A stretch of DNA of 34,490 nucleotides from Lachnospiraceae bacterium (GTDB lineage Bacteria > Bacillota > Clostridia > Lachnospirales > Lachnospiraceae). Of the stretch, positions 15,628 to 23,142 are shown piece by piece; positions within the stretch are counted from its first letter, which is position 1, and every line of letters starts with the position of its first letter. Both the position numbers and the translations under genes were made by a program. The notes beneath the pieces were generated by a model. That model did no database searches, was not told the origin of the DNA, and saw only the letters and a list, made by a program, of their open reading frames with translations. The stretch lies in NCBI GenBank assembly GCA_017439665.1, contig JAFSIS010000018.1:1-34490 (forward strand), written 5' to 3'.

Positions 15628-17916
15628 ATGGCAGCGACCAAAGGAAAATCCCATAGTACAGGAGGGAATAGAACCATAAAAAGAAACGAAAAACTTATTC
15701 TGGGAAGCATTCTTATGGTAGCAGGAACGGTGTTTAATCTGTTTTTTACCGGAACACTGCATCAGCTTTTATCCGGTGAAATTAAAACCCTTACCCTGCT
15801 GTCTTTTGGGGAATGTATAACCGGAATATTTAGGATAAAACAGCAGGGAATGCTCTTTTTGTCTTTTGAAGGGCTTTTGGTGCTTTGCTGTATTCTGTTT
15901 TTTATTGGAAATAGCAGAAGCTATCAGGCAGACTTGATACCGGTAACCGATGAAATCAAGATACCGGCACCGGTAGGGCAGTTTCAGCATGGTTCCTCCC
16001 GCTGGATGGAAGAAAAGGAAAAAGATAAATTATTTGGTGTATACCAGTTAAGCCCCACAAATTCGGTTATTAAGCAGTTGATTTCTACCGGCTATGAGGG
16101 GCTTGATTTTTTAAAAAAGAAAAAAGAGATGGATAGCGGTGGCGGAAAAGAACAGGAGGACAGAGAATGCTCTTCTGGCACCGTTCCCATAGAAGAAGCA
16201 GAAGAAAAGGAGGCGAAGGAAAAGGAGGAGGGAAATGAAGGCTATGAAACAGTAGAGTATGTTTTTAAGGAAGAGGAAGGAAACGTGAAAAAGGCGGAAC
16301 AAAAGGAAGAACAGGAGAAAGCAGAAACCATAAGAGCTCCTTGCCCCTTATTAAAGGAGGGAGGGCTTGTGATTGGCATGGTAAAGTGTGGGAAACAGGA
16401 AAAAATTTATTATCTTTCGGAGGATACCCATACCCTGACCATTGGTGCCACACGATCCGGAAAAACCAGAACCCTGGTATTACAGTCTATCTGCCTGATG
16501 GCATTGGCAGGGGAAAGTCTGGTAATCAGTGATCCCAAGGCAGAGTTATACCAGTACACAGCGCCTTTTTTAAAGAAGCTGGGATATGAGGTGATTTGCC
16601 TGGATTTTAAGCATCCCCAGAAAAGCAGTCGCTATAACTTGCTGCAGCCGATTATTGATGCGGTCAATCAAAGGCAGATGGATAAGGCGGAAATGTATGC
16701 CTGGGATATCACCAATATTTTAGTAGGGGACAATACCAGTGGTGAAAAAATCTGGGAAAACGGAGAAAAGTCCATTATTGCTGCTGCAATTTTGTGTGTG
16801 GTGGTGGACAATGCCACAAGGCCACAGTATCAGAATCTGACCAATGTCTACTGGTTCGTGGCAGAGATGTGTAAGGCAGTGGGAAATAAAACGCCTATGC
16901 AGGAATATGTCAAAAAGCTTCGTCCAGGACATCCGGCAAGGGCACTTTTATCCATATCGGATGTGGCTCCCAGCAGAACCAAAGGAAGTTTTTATACTTC
17001 GGCCCTGACCACCTTGCGGCTCTTTACGTCCAGAGCAATCTATTCCATTACCCATACCAGTGATGGGAATATAGCGGATATGGGAAAGAAAAAACAGGCA
17101 TTGTTTTTTCTCTTACCGGACGAAAAGACAACCTATTATCCCATTGCCAGCCTGATGGTCTCTCAGCTTTATGAGCTTTTGGTCCATCAGTCGGATGAGA
17201 GGGGAGGGCGTTTACTTAACCGGGTAAATTTTGTTTTGGAGGAGTTTGGTAACTTCACCAAAATCCAGGATCTGACCAACAAGCTGACGGTAGCAGGAGG
17301 CAGGGGAATGCGGTTTCATTTTTTCCTGCAAAGTCTGGAACAGCTTACGGAAAAATACAGTAAGGAAACAGCAGCTATTGTCAAATCAAACTGCCAGAGT
17401 TGGATTTATCTACAGGCAGATGACAAAGAAACCCTATCCGAGATTTGTGAAAAGCTGGGGAAATATACCTGTAGTGGTTATCAGCTTTCCAGCCAGCATG
17501 GGAGGTATGTCAATCCCTCTTCCAGCAGTACCGTAAGTTTGGTGGCCAGAGAACTTTTGACCACAGATGAAATACGCAGAGTATCACGACCTTACCAGAT
17601 TGTGATTTCTCGTTCCCATCCGGCGATGATGGTATCGGAGGATTTATCCCGGTGGTATTTTAACCAGATGTTGGGACTGGGAGATAAAGAGCATAACCGA
17701 AAAGTCAGAGAGGAGAGGGAGAATAAGCGGCCAGTGGTAACCAAAGTAAAGGAAGAGATTCCTTTATGGAATATCTGGATTTATTACACAAAAGACCTTC
17801 AGATGAAAGAAGAAAGACAGAAACAGCAGCCTACTGCAGCAGCGGTAGGCTCTCTGTTTTCAGAGAAATTGATGAAAAGAGGAGGAAAAGGAGCAGACAG
17901 TGAAGAAGAAAATTAA
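15628..17916 (+). CDS. virD4: VirD4/TraG-family type IV coupling protein
   Basis: A 762-residue membrane ATPase that recruits the relaxosome to the secretion channel and pumps DNA. Two N-terminal membrane segments lie at about residues 22-45 (LILGSILMVAGTVFNLFFTG) and 75-95. A charged, Glu/Lys-rich insert of ~120 residues follows, then Walker A GATRSGKT near residue 273, LVISDPKAELY just after, and the Walker B region FVLEEFGN near 536. The all-alpha domain lies between them. ATG 15628 has no ribosome site; an SD (GGAGGG 15661-15666) instead faces an in-frame ATA at 15676, so the true start is uncertain. The 3' end overlaps the next gene by 17 bases. Confidence 0.93.
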   Translation: MAATKGKSHSTGGNRTIKRNEKLILGSILMVAGTVFNLFFTGTLHQLLSGEIKTLTLLSFGECITGIFRIKQQGMLFLSFEGLLVLCCILFFIGNSRSYQADLIPVTDEIKIPAPVGQFQHGSSRWMEEKEKDKLFGVYQLSPTNSVIKQLISTGYEGLDFLKKKKEMDSGGGKEQEDRECSSGTVPIEEAEEKEAKEKEEGNEGYETVEYVFKEEEGNVKKAEQKEEQEKAETIRAPCPLLKEGGLVIGMVKCGKQEKIYYLSEDTHTLTIGATRSGKTRTLVLQSICLMALAGESLVISDPKAELYQYTAPFLKKLGYEVICLDFKHPQKSSRYNLLQPIIDAVNQRQMDKAEMYAWDITNILVGDNTSGEKIWENGEKSIIAAAILCVVVDNATRPQYQNLTNVYWFVAEMCKAVGNKTPMQEYVKKLRPGHPARALLSISDVAPSRTKGSFYTSALTTLRLFTSRAIYSITHTSDGNIADMGKKKQALFFLLPDEKTTYYPIASLMVSQLYELLVHQSDERGGRLLNRVNFVLEEFGNFTKIQDLTNKLTVAGGRGMRFHFFLQSLEQLTEKYSKETAAIVKSNCQSWIYLQADDKETLSEICEKLGKYTCSGYQLSSQHGRYVNPSSSSTVSLVARELLTTDEIRRVSRPYQIVISRSHPAMMVSEDLSRWYFNQMLGLGDKEHNRKVREERENKRPVVTKVKEEIPLWNIWIYYTKDLQMKEERQKQQPTAAAVGSLFSEKLMKRGGKGADSEEEN

Positions 17917-18250
17917 AGGGAAAAAAATCCTAAAGGCGGCAGGAAGAACGGTTTCTGCCGCCTTTGTCCTGTTCTTTTGCATGGCACAAAGGGTCTATGC
18001 CAGCACAATAAGTGAGAGCAAACTGGCCAAAGGGACAGAACAGCTGATTAGTGATGCTACTACCTGGTTGATGATATTGGCACCGGTGGTAGCCGGACTT
18101 TTGATTATCTATTTTTGCATCCGAAGAAGTGCAGCGGATGAAATGGATCAGAAGAAATGGAATAACCGGATTGTGGTGGCCATTGTTTCCTGTATCGGGG
18201 CAGTGATTGGAAGTGCCACCTTAAATCTGATTATTGGTTATTATCAGTAA
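17900..18250 (+). CDS. VirB2/TrbC-like small membrane protein (T4SS pilin candidate)
   Basis: A 116-residue protein with a clear Sec signal peptide: a basic N-terminus (KKKIKGKKILK), a hydrophobic core (VSAAFVLFFCMA) and a likely cleavage after VYA near residue 34. The mature part of ~82 residues has two hydrophobic helices (TWLMILAPVVAGLLIIYF and IVVAIVSCIGAVIGSATLNL) joined by a short charged loop (RRSAADEMDQKKW). This is the layout of VirB2/TrbC conjugative pilins, and the gene lies directly behind virD4. GTG 17900 has AAAAGGAG at 17886-17893. The pilin role is inferred from topology and position. The protein may instead be a small channel subunit. Confidence 0.72.
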   Translation: MKKKIKGKKILKAAGRTVSAAFVLFFCMAQRVYASTISESKLAKGTEQLISDATTWLMILAPVVAGLLIIYFCIRRSAADEMDQKKWNNRIVVAIVSCIGAVIGSATLNLIIGYYQ

Positions 18251-18290
18251 CCTAAAACAAAATCAAAAAGAAAAAGTGGAGGAAAACACA

Positions 18291-18542
18291 ATGAAAAATG
18301 TAAAGGAAATGATGAACAAATTAACCGTATCTGCTTACCTGAAAAAAGAGAGCGCAAAAAGAAAACTGACCACTATCCTTACCGGAAACGAAGGGGAAGG
18401 CTTTGTAGATACCGCTTTAAAAATCCTGATTTCTGTGGTGGTGGGTGCGTTGCTCTTAGCCGGACTGTATGCACTGTTTAAAGATACCATTTTACCTACC
18501 CTGACCCAGAAGGTGACTAACCTGTTTAATTATCAAGGATGA
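18291..18542 (+). CDS. DUF6133 family protein; candidate Flp-type pilin
   Basis: An 83-residue protein that I recognise as DUF6133. A basic ~33-residue leader is followed by GEGFVDTALKIL and one hydrophobic helix (ISVVVGALLLAGLYALF), then a short polar tail ending LFNYQG. This resembles a Flp/Tad prepilin: cleavage after Gly would leave a ~48-residue mature protein with an acidic residue at +5. The DUF4320 TadE-like protein near 32.2 kb carries the similar GEGYMDIAIGVF. A prepilin peptidase is encoded at 26.7 kb. ATG 18291 has GGAGG at 18278-18282. A degenerate copy lies at 22,595. The family name is from memory and the pilin role is my inference. Confidence 0.8.
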   Translation: MKNVKEMMNKLTVSAYLKKESAKRKLTTILTGNEGEGFVDTALKILISVVVGALLLAGLYALFKDTILPTLTQKVTNLFNYQG

Positions 18543-18600
18543 AGTTAACTGCTAAAGTAGTAGAATGAAGGAGAAAAAAGACAACATCATGCTGTCTGCC
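18519..18600 (+). repeat. Left copy of a diverged duplication flanking the defence cassette
   Basis: This stretch covers the last codons of the DUF6133 gene, its stop and the following spacer up to CTGTCTGCC. It aligns almost without gaps to 22,709-22,791 on the other side of the defence cassette. Shared blocks include CTAATAAAG-like, ATAGAA-GAAG and the identical TGCTGTCTGCC. By eye the identity is roughly two thirds. The pair suggests that the cassette sits between two copies of the same locus. The divergence argues against a recent target-site duplication. Confidence 0.55.
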
Positions 18601-18627
18601 AAGGAACTGGTAGGCAGCACTTGTTGT
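18581..18627 (+). terminator. Hairpin after DUF6133 (possible attenuating terminator or mRNA 3' end)
   Basis: ACAACA 18581-18586 pairs with TGTTGT 18622-18627, and inside it CTGCC 18596-18600 pairs with GGCAG 18613-18617. No long T-run follows directly, although TTTTTT occurs about 35 bases further on. The corresponding spot after the duplicated remnant (22,783) has a better stem with a T-tract. Such a hairpin behind a small, abundant pilin-like gene could stabilise its message or reduce read-through. Confidence 0.4.
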
Positions 18628-18693
18628 AACAGAAGAAATAGATGGCTTTGCAGATAGTTGTCCTTTTTTAACAATAAACAAATAAAAATAGAA

Positions 18694-18760
18694 AAATCAA
18701 CATTTAATTTACAAAAAAAATAAAAATAGATGTTGATTTATATGAAAGATTGAATATACT
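18694..18760 (+). promoter_or_regulatory. Promoter with a perfect inverted repeat overlapping the -35 box
   Basis: A sigma-A type promoter is visible before the defence cassette: TTGATT at 18733-18738 and TATACT at 18755-18760 with a 16-base spacer. A perfect 10-base inverted repeat (AAATCAACAT 18694-18703 and ATGTTGATTT 18730-18739, 26 bases apart) places its right arm on the -35 box. That is a plausible operator for a dimeric repressor looping or spanning the site. The surrounding DNA is very AT-rich. The promoter lies ~50 bases before the first cassette gene, so the cassette can be expressed independently of the transfer operon. Confidence 0.55.
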
Positions 18761-18809
18761 GAAATAAAAAGGTTTCATGAAAAGGACAGAACAAGGAGTA
18801 TAATGTATT

Positions 18810-20105
18810 ATGCTAATACAATTTAATTTTAAAAATTACAAATCTTTTAGAGATGAAGTATCACTGGACTTATCAGCCACTAAAATAACAGAGCATGAAA
18901 GTCATGTAGTAGAGATTGCTAACGATAAGCTATTAAAGGTAGCAGCAATTTATGGTGCTAATGCAAGTGGAAAGTCTAATGTGTACGATGCTTTTGATTA
19001 TATGACTTACTATGTAGCAGAGTCCTTTAATTTTGGAGGTGAAGAGGATAGCCGTCGAAAAAAAGAAAATGAATATGTAAAAGTTGTTCCATTTTTGTTC
19101 GATGAGAAAAGCCGTAAAGAGGAAACTACTTTTGAAGTATTCTATGTGGACAATGCGGAAAATAGTGGAAGGACATATCAATATGGTTTTGCACTGAAAG
19201 AGGATGAGGTTGTTGAGGAGTGGCTATATTCTAAAGCAAAAACAGCAAGAAACAATTATAGAACGATTTTTTATCGAAAAAAAGGCGAAGAGCTGGAAAT
19301 GAATGGATTTTCAAAGAACCATGTGGAAAATATCAAGGTATCCTTAAATAAAGAAACCTTGATTGTTTCGCTTGGGTCAAGATTAAAGATACCCAAATTA
19401 AAAAAAATCAGAGACTGGTTTCTAAATAATGAAATCCTTGATTTTGGTGATCCGGCAGAAAATTTTTTCCGTTCAAGGGTATTGCCGGAAGACTTTGTAG
19501 ACAGCAAAGAAGTACAGTTGAATGTGGTAAAGTATTTTGCATCTTTTGATGAAGCAATTAAGGGCTTCAATGTAGAAAAGCTGCAACAGGAAGAGGAAAA
19601 GGACACTGGTAAGAGGTATAAGATTGATGCGCTTCATCAAATGACTAACAGTCAGAAGATGGCAGCCATTCCATTGAAATCAGAATCAAGTGGTACATTA
19701 AAAATGTTTGCACTCTATCCCTCTTTGAAGGATGTTTTGGATAATGGAGGAACATTATTTATTGATGAATTGAATGCCAGACTGCATCCATTGTTGGTGA
19801 GGAATATTGTCTTAACATTCTTATCACCGGAAATTAATACACAAAATGCCCAGTTGATTTTCACCACACATGATATTTGGCAATTCTCTAATGAGTTACT
19901 TCGGAGAGATGAAATTTGGCTGGTAAATAAAAATAGAGATGGCGTTTCAGAGCTGTATTCTTTGGTTGATTTTAAAGATGAGGAAGGAAATAAGGTACGT
20001 AGAGATGAAGCGCTCTCTAAGAAGTATTTGACAGGCAATTATGGTGCTATTCCGGCATTAAAACCGATGAAGATGTTAACGGGGAGGGCTGTGGATGGCA
20101 AATAA
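18810..20105 (+). CDS. AAA ATPase, AbiLi/RloA-like abortive-infection protein
   Basis: A 431-residue AAA_15/ABC-type ATPase. The N-terminus MLIQFNFKNYKSFRDEV is typical of SMC/RecF-like defence ATPases. Walker A is GANASGKS at residues 49-56. Walker B is LFIDELNARLHP near 315-325, and the H-loop TTHD is near 352. The next gene is a RloB/TOPRIM protein overlapping by 11 bases. That pair matches the AbiL phage-defence arrangement, in which the ATPase is thought to sense infection and control a TOPRIM nuclease. ATG 18810 has AAGGAG at 18793-18798. Base composition is more AT-rich than the flanking transfer genes, suggesting separate acquisition. PARIS is an alternative, but its effector is DUF4435. 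Confidence 0.85.
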   Translation: MLIQFNFKNYKSFRDEVSLDLSATKITEHESHVVEIANDKLLKVAAIYGANASGKSNVYDAFDYMTYYVAESFNFGGEEDSRRKKENEYVKVVPFLFDEKSRKEETTFEVFYVDNAENSGRTYQYGFALKEDEVVEEWLYSKAKTARNNYRTIFYRKKGEELEMNGFSKNHVENIKVSLNKETLIVSLGSRLKIPKLKKIRDWFLNNEILDFGDPAENFFRSRVLPEDFVDSKEVQLNVVKYFASFDEAIKGFNVEKLQQEEEKDTGKRYKIDALHQMTNSQKMAAIPLKSESSGTLKMFALYPSLKDVLDNGGTLFIDELNARLHPLLVRNIVLTFLSPEINTQNAQLIFTTHDIWQFSNELLRRDEIWLVNKNRDGVSELYSLVDFKDEEGNKVRRDEALSKKYLTGNYGAIPALKPMKMLTGRAVDGK

Positions 20106-20763
20106 AAGAGAAAAAGCGAGTGATTACAGAGCCGGAAAAAGAAAGGATCGGAATCAACGGGCAGGGAAAAGAATACCAGAATTAGGGTATTATTTGATTA
20201 TTACAGATACAAAGGAAACGGAGAAGAACTATTTTGAGGGGTTGCGCAACACTATTCCGAAAGAATTGAAAGATCATTTGGTAATTAAAGTTGAAAAGGC
20301 AAAAACAACAGAACTGGTAGAGCGTGCCAAGGAACTTATCGATACAGAATCTCAGTATAGAATTCCTTGGATTGTCTTTGATAGAGATCAGGTAAAAGAT
20401 TTTGATAAGATTATACAGGCTGCGGAGAAGAGGGATATTAATGCTGGGTGGTCGAATCCATGTTTTGAAATCTGGATGTATGCATATTTTGGAGAGATGC
20501 CAGTAATTAGGGAGTCTTATACATGCTGTAATCGGTTTACGGAGAAGTTTGAGAAGGCTACAAAGCAGAGATATCTAAAAAATGATAAAGATATTTATCG
20601 AAAATTGGTGCAGTATGGGAATGAAGAAAAGGCTATTCAGATAGCAGAGCGATGCTATGAAAAATGTATAGATGATGGGAAAGAGAAACCATCAGAGATG
20701 TGGCCAGCCAGTATGGTACATCGGTTGGTGGATGAGATACAGAAGAAGATTAGAAAAAAGTAG
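20095..20763 (+). CDS. rloB: RloB-like TOPRIM protein (AbiLii-like effector)
   Basis: A 222-residue RloB family protein. A basic, Arg/Lys-rich N-terminus of ~30 residues is followed by the TOPRIM fold: YYLIITDTKETEKNYF (strand 1 and acidic motif), IVFDRDQV (DxD motif, near residue 98) and the family signature SNPCFEIWMYAYF near 123. At the first TOPRIM motif most relatives read EGxxTE; here the aligned residues are DTKETE, so Asp-Thr replaces the usual Glu-Gly. ATG 20095 overlaps the end of the ATPase gene, implying coupled translation and a complex. A nuclease effector role is inferred from AbiL and RloB relatives. Confidence 0.85.
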   Translation: MANKREKASDYRAGKRKDRNQRAGKRIPELGYYLIITDTKETEKNYFEGLRNTIPKELKDHLVIKVEKAKTTELVERAKELIDTESQYRIPWIVFDRDQVKDFDKIIQAAEKRDINAGWSNPCFEIWMYAYFGEMPVIRESYTCCNRFTEKFEKATKQRYLKNDKDIYRKLVQYGNEEKAIQIAERCYEKCIDDGKEKPSEMWPASMVHRLVDEIQKKIRKK

Positions 20764-20774
20764 GGGGGTATTTT

Positions 20775-22514
20775 ATGGCAAGAACAAATACTAAAGAAGA
20801 AATTATTTCATTATTACCTGATGATACAACAAAACCACGTCCTCGATTAAGTAAATTGATAATTAAAAATTTTAGAACTATCGGTAGTGTCCCAGTTGAA
20901 ATTTTTTTGGATGACATAGTCGTTTTAGTAGGAGCAAATAATGTTGGAAAGAGTTCAATTTTAAGAGCATACGAAGTAGCTATGAATGCAGGATCTAAAG
21001 CTGCTTATCTTACCATGGATGACTTCCCTAATAATAAAGTTGATTTAGAGAACCTTCCAGAAATTGAGGTGCATACAATTATATCGGAAAATAAACCAGG
21101 TGCTCAGTGGATAAAAACATTGCCAAATGGAGAAATGCTTATTCGAGAAAAGTGGACATGGAGTGGACCTGCCGTAGAGCCAAAGAGAAGAGGGTTTGAT
21201 GTTGTTGAAAATGATTGGGTGGATAAAGTACCTTGGGGAGCCCCCAATGTAGCCAATGCTTATAGACCCAAAGTTCATAGGATTGGTGCATTTGCATCAC
21301 CAGAAACACAGGAAGCTGAGATTACTGGCTTATTACAGACAATAATAAAAGATAGATTTAAAAACATTATAAGTCCAAGTAATACTTCAGGAAAGACAGA
21401 TTATGAATTGTTGTTGGAACAGATAAAAGAATTTCAGAAATCAGTAGCGATGGCAGTTGATGAAGAAACGGATAAAATTGTAAAGAGTATTAACAAATAT
21501 TTTGAAGGAGTATTTCACAATTATGTAATTTCTCTTGATGCAAAACCAGAAAGTAATGTTGAAAAGACATATACACCATTTAAAGATATACCTGATTTGT
21601 ATATGGGGCTGGAGGGTGGTTTTATGTCGAGAATTTCTGCTCAAGGAAGCGGGGCAAGAAGAACTCTGATGTGGACTGCATTAAAATATATAGCTGAGAA
21701 TGGAGACCGGGATGAAAGACCTCATGTTTTACTATTGGATGAACCCGAGCTTTGCTTACACCCGTCAGCAATAAGAGATGCACAAAAAACACTATATGAT
21801 TTGCCCAAGTTAGGGAATTGGCAGGTTATGGTAACTACACATTCTCCAGTATTTATTGATTTATCAAGGGATAATACAACTATCATTAGAGTAAGTAGGG
21901 ACGAGATGGATGCAATCAAGAGTACAGTTTTATTCAGACCAGAAAAAGCTCAATTAAGTGAAGATGATAAAGATAATTTGAAGCTGCTTAATATATGTGA
22001 TCCATATGTCCATGAATTCTTTTTTGGAGGAAGAATAGTTGTTGTAGAAGGTGACACGGAGTATACTGCTTTTGCACAATTGAAACTTCTATACCCTAAT
22101 GAATATGATGATGTGCACATTATTAGAGCAAGAGGGAAGGGAGTTATTCCATCAGTAGTCAAGATATTAAATCAGTTTACAGCTAATTATGGCGTATTGC
22201 ATGATACTGATACAAAATTAACATCAAAGGGGACGGCAAATCCAGCGTGGACAGTTAATACAAGTATTTTAACAGAGATTAACAATAGTTCTGATTTGAG
22301 CAAAACAGTGCTAATAGCATGTAAATCAAATTTTGAAGTAGCACTTTTAGGTGAATCCGTAAGTAAAGAGAAACCATATCATACATTAGAAAAAATGAAA
22401 AATGATAAGGATTTTCGCGAGAAAGTAAAGGCATTATTGGATGCATTACTTGATAATAAGAAAGAACCACCTAAGAACTGTATTTGCTGGCAGCAGTTAA
22501 GTGATATTGAATAA
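20775..22514 (+). CDS. OLD-family ATP-dependent endonuclease (AAA + TOPRIM)
   Basis: A 579-residue OLD-type nuclease. The ATPase part has Walker A GANNVGKSS from residue 53, a signature-like SAQGSGARRTLMW near 293 and Walker B VLLLDEPELCLHP near 320, followed by VTTHSPVF. The C-terminal TOPRIM has VVVEGDTEY near 425 and LHDTDTK near 476. OLD proteins cut DNA and exclude phages. No UvrD-like GajB follows, so this is not a Gabija pair; it is best called a stand-alone (class 1 type) OLD. It begins 11 bases after rloB behind a G-rich ribosome site and ends at a strong terminator. It may act alone or together with the AbiL-like pair. Confidence 0.88.
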   Translation: MARTNTKEEIISLLPDDTTKPRPRLSKLIIKNFRTIGSVPVEIFLDDIVVLVGANNVGKSSILRAYEVAMNAGSKAAYLTMDDFPNNKVDLENLPEIEVHTIISENKPGAQWIKTLPNGEMLIREKWTWSGPAVEPKRRGFDVVENDWVDKVPWGAPNVANAYRPKVHRIGAFASPETQEAEITGLLQTIIKDRFKNIISPSNTSGKTDYELLLEQIKEFQKSVAMAVDEETDKIVKSINKYFEGVFHNYVISLDAKPESNVEKTYTPFKDIPDLYMGLEGGFMSRISAQGSGARRTLMWTALKYIAENGDRDERPHVLLLDEPELCLHPSAIRDAQKTLYDLPKLGNWQVMVTTHSPVFIDLSRDNTTIIRVSRDEMDAIKSTVLFRPEKAQLSEDDKDNLKLLNICDPYVHEFFFGGRIVVVEGDTEYTAFAQLKLLYPNEYDDVHIIRARGKGVIPSVVKILNQFTANYGVLHDTDTKLTSKGTANPAWTVNTSILTEINNSSDLSKTVLIACKSNFEVALLGESVSKEKPYHTLEKMKNDKDFREKVKALLDALLDNKKEPPKNCICWQQLSDIE

Positions 22515-22525
22515 TTAGGATAAGG

Positions 22526-22560
22526 AACACGATTGAAATTAGAAATTCAATCGTGTTTTT
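22526..22560 (+). terminator. Rho-independent terminator of the defence cassette
   Basis: A perfect 12-base stem (AACACGATTGAA 22526-22537 with TTCAATCGTGTT 22546-22557) and a short loop are followed by a T-run to 22561. It begins 11 bases after the OLD stop codon. This strong bidirectional-looking hairpin closes the cassette and insulates the transfer operon downstream. Confidence 0.9.
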
Positions 22561-22594
22561 TATATATAAAATTTAGAGAAAGAGAGGAATTACA

Positions 22595-22726
22595 ATGAGA
22601 AAAGAAAATTGTAGGCTGAATTATTGGTACTACTTGACAGGTAATTTTCTTAATGGTGTAGACATACCATCAAAAAAAGTTATGCCAATCTTCATTAAGA
22701 AAATCTCTAATCTCTTTAACCATTAG
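22595..22726 (+). pseudogene. Degenerate DUF6133 remnant (43 codons)
   Basis: A short frame with a fair ribosome site (AGAGAGGA) encodes 43 residues. Its middle and end echo DUF6133: LTGN then VD, as in LTGNEGEGFVD, and the tail MPIFIKKISNLFNH compared with LPTLTQKVTNLFNY. The hydrophobic helix that defines the family is missing, as if deleted internally, so the product could not be a pilin. The DNA after it matches the spacer after the intact gene. I read it as a broken paralogue left at the right edge of the defence cassette. A small functional peptide is not excluded. Confidence 0.5.
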
Positions 22727-22791
22727 GGTTAAGATTGACTAATAAAGCAATAGAACGAAGAAAAGAGTAGAGATAACACTTGCTGTCTGCC
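22709..22791 (+). repeat. Right copy of the diverged duplication flanking the defence cassette
   Basis: This is the partner of 18,519-18,600. It spans the end of the DUF6133 remnant and the spacer up to CTGTCTGCC, and aligns to the left copy with a single one-base length difference. Both copies lead into a CTGTCTGCC hairpin. The spoVG-like gene of the transfer operon begins 40 bases after this copy, which suggests the right copy is the ancestral junction or came with the cassette from a related element. Confidence 0.55.
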
Positions 22792-22811
22792 GAAGTCCGG
22801 CAGACAGTTTT
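22783..22811 (+). terminator. Stem-loop with short T-tract before the spoVG-like gene
   Basis: A perfect 10-base stem CTGTCTGCCG (22783-22792) / CGGCAGACAG (22798-22807) with a five-base loop AAGTC is followed by TTTTCTC. It has the form of a rho-independent terminator, yet the SD of the next gene (AAGGAGG) begins only ~10 bases later. It probably attenuates read-through between the pilin-like gene position and the downstream transfer genes. Confidence 0.65.
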
Positions 22812-22830
22812 CTCAAAAAGGAGGAAAAAT

Positions 22831-23109
22831 TTGAAAGTAACAGCAAAAATTACCAGAAGTTTTGAAACAGCGGGAAGGTTAAAAGCCTTTGCAACAATCT
22901 GCCTGGCAGATGCCTTTTTAGTGACCGGTGTTCGTGTAGTGGAGGGGGAAAAAGGGTTAAATGTCTTTATGCCAAGCATGAAGGATAAGGAGGACGAGTA
23001 TAGGGATGTTTGTTTTCCCATCAAACCGGAGCTTCGGCAACAGATCAATACGGTTGTTTTGAATGCCTATGATGCCAGTGTAAAGGAAAATGAAGGAGAT
23101 GAGGGGTAA
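22831..23109 (+). CDS. spoVG-like: SpoVG family regulatory protein
   Basis: A 92-residue protein matching the SpoVG fold: KVTAKITRSFETAGRLKAFA, then LADAFLVTGVRVVEG, GLNVFMPS and EYRDVCFPI. SpoVG proteins bind RNA or DNA and act as regulators in Firmicutes; copies on conjugative elements are of unknown target. I place the start at TTG 22831, with AAGGAGG six bases upstream. The frame is open back to 22780, but that part overlaps the stem-loop. The gene resumes the transfer operon after the defence cassette and lies 33 bases before the TrbL-like gene. A role in tuning transfer gene expression is inference. Confidence 0.85.
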   Translation: MKVTAKITRSFETAGRLKAFATICLADAFLVTGVRVVEGEKGLNVFMPSMKDKEDEYRDVCFPIKPELRQQINTVVLNAYDASVKENEGDEG

Positions 23110-23142
23110 CAGGCCTTTGGGACGTAAGGGAGGTGGAGCAGA

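Noticed and set aside
18810..20763. PARIS (AriA/AriB) system
   Set aside because: The second protein has RloB signatures (SNPCFEIW) and not the DUF4435 pattern I would expect of AriB.
20775..22514. Gabija system (GajA)
   Set aside because: The ATPase-TOPRIM layout fits, but no UvrD-like GajB helicase follows; a terminator comes instead.
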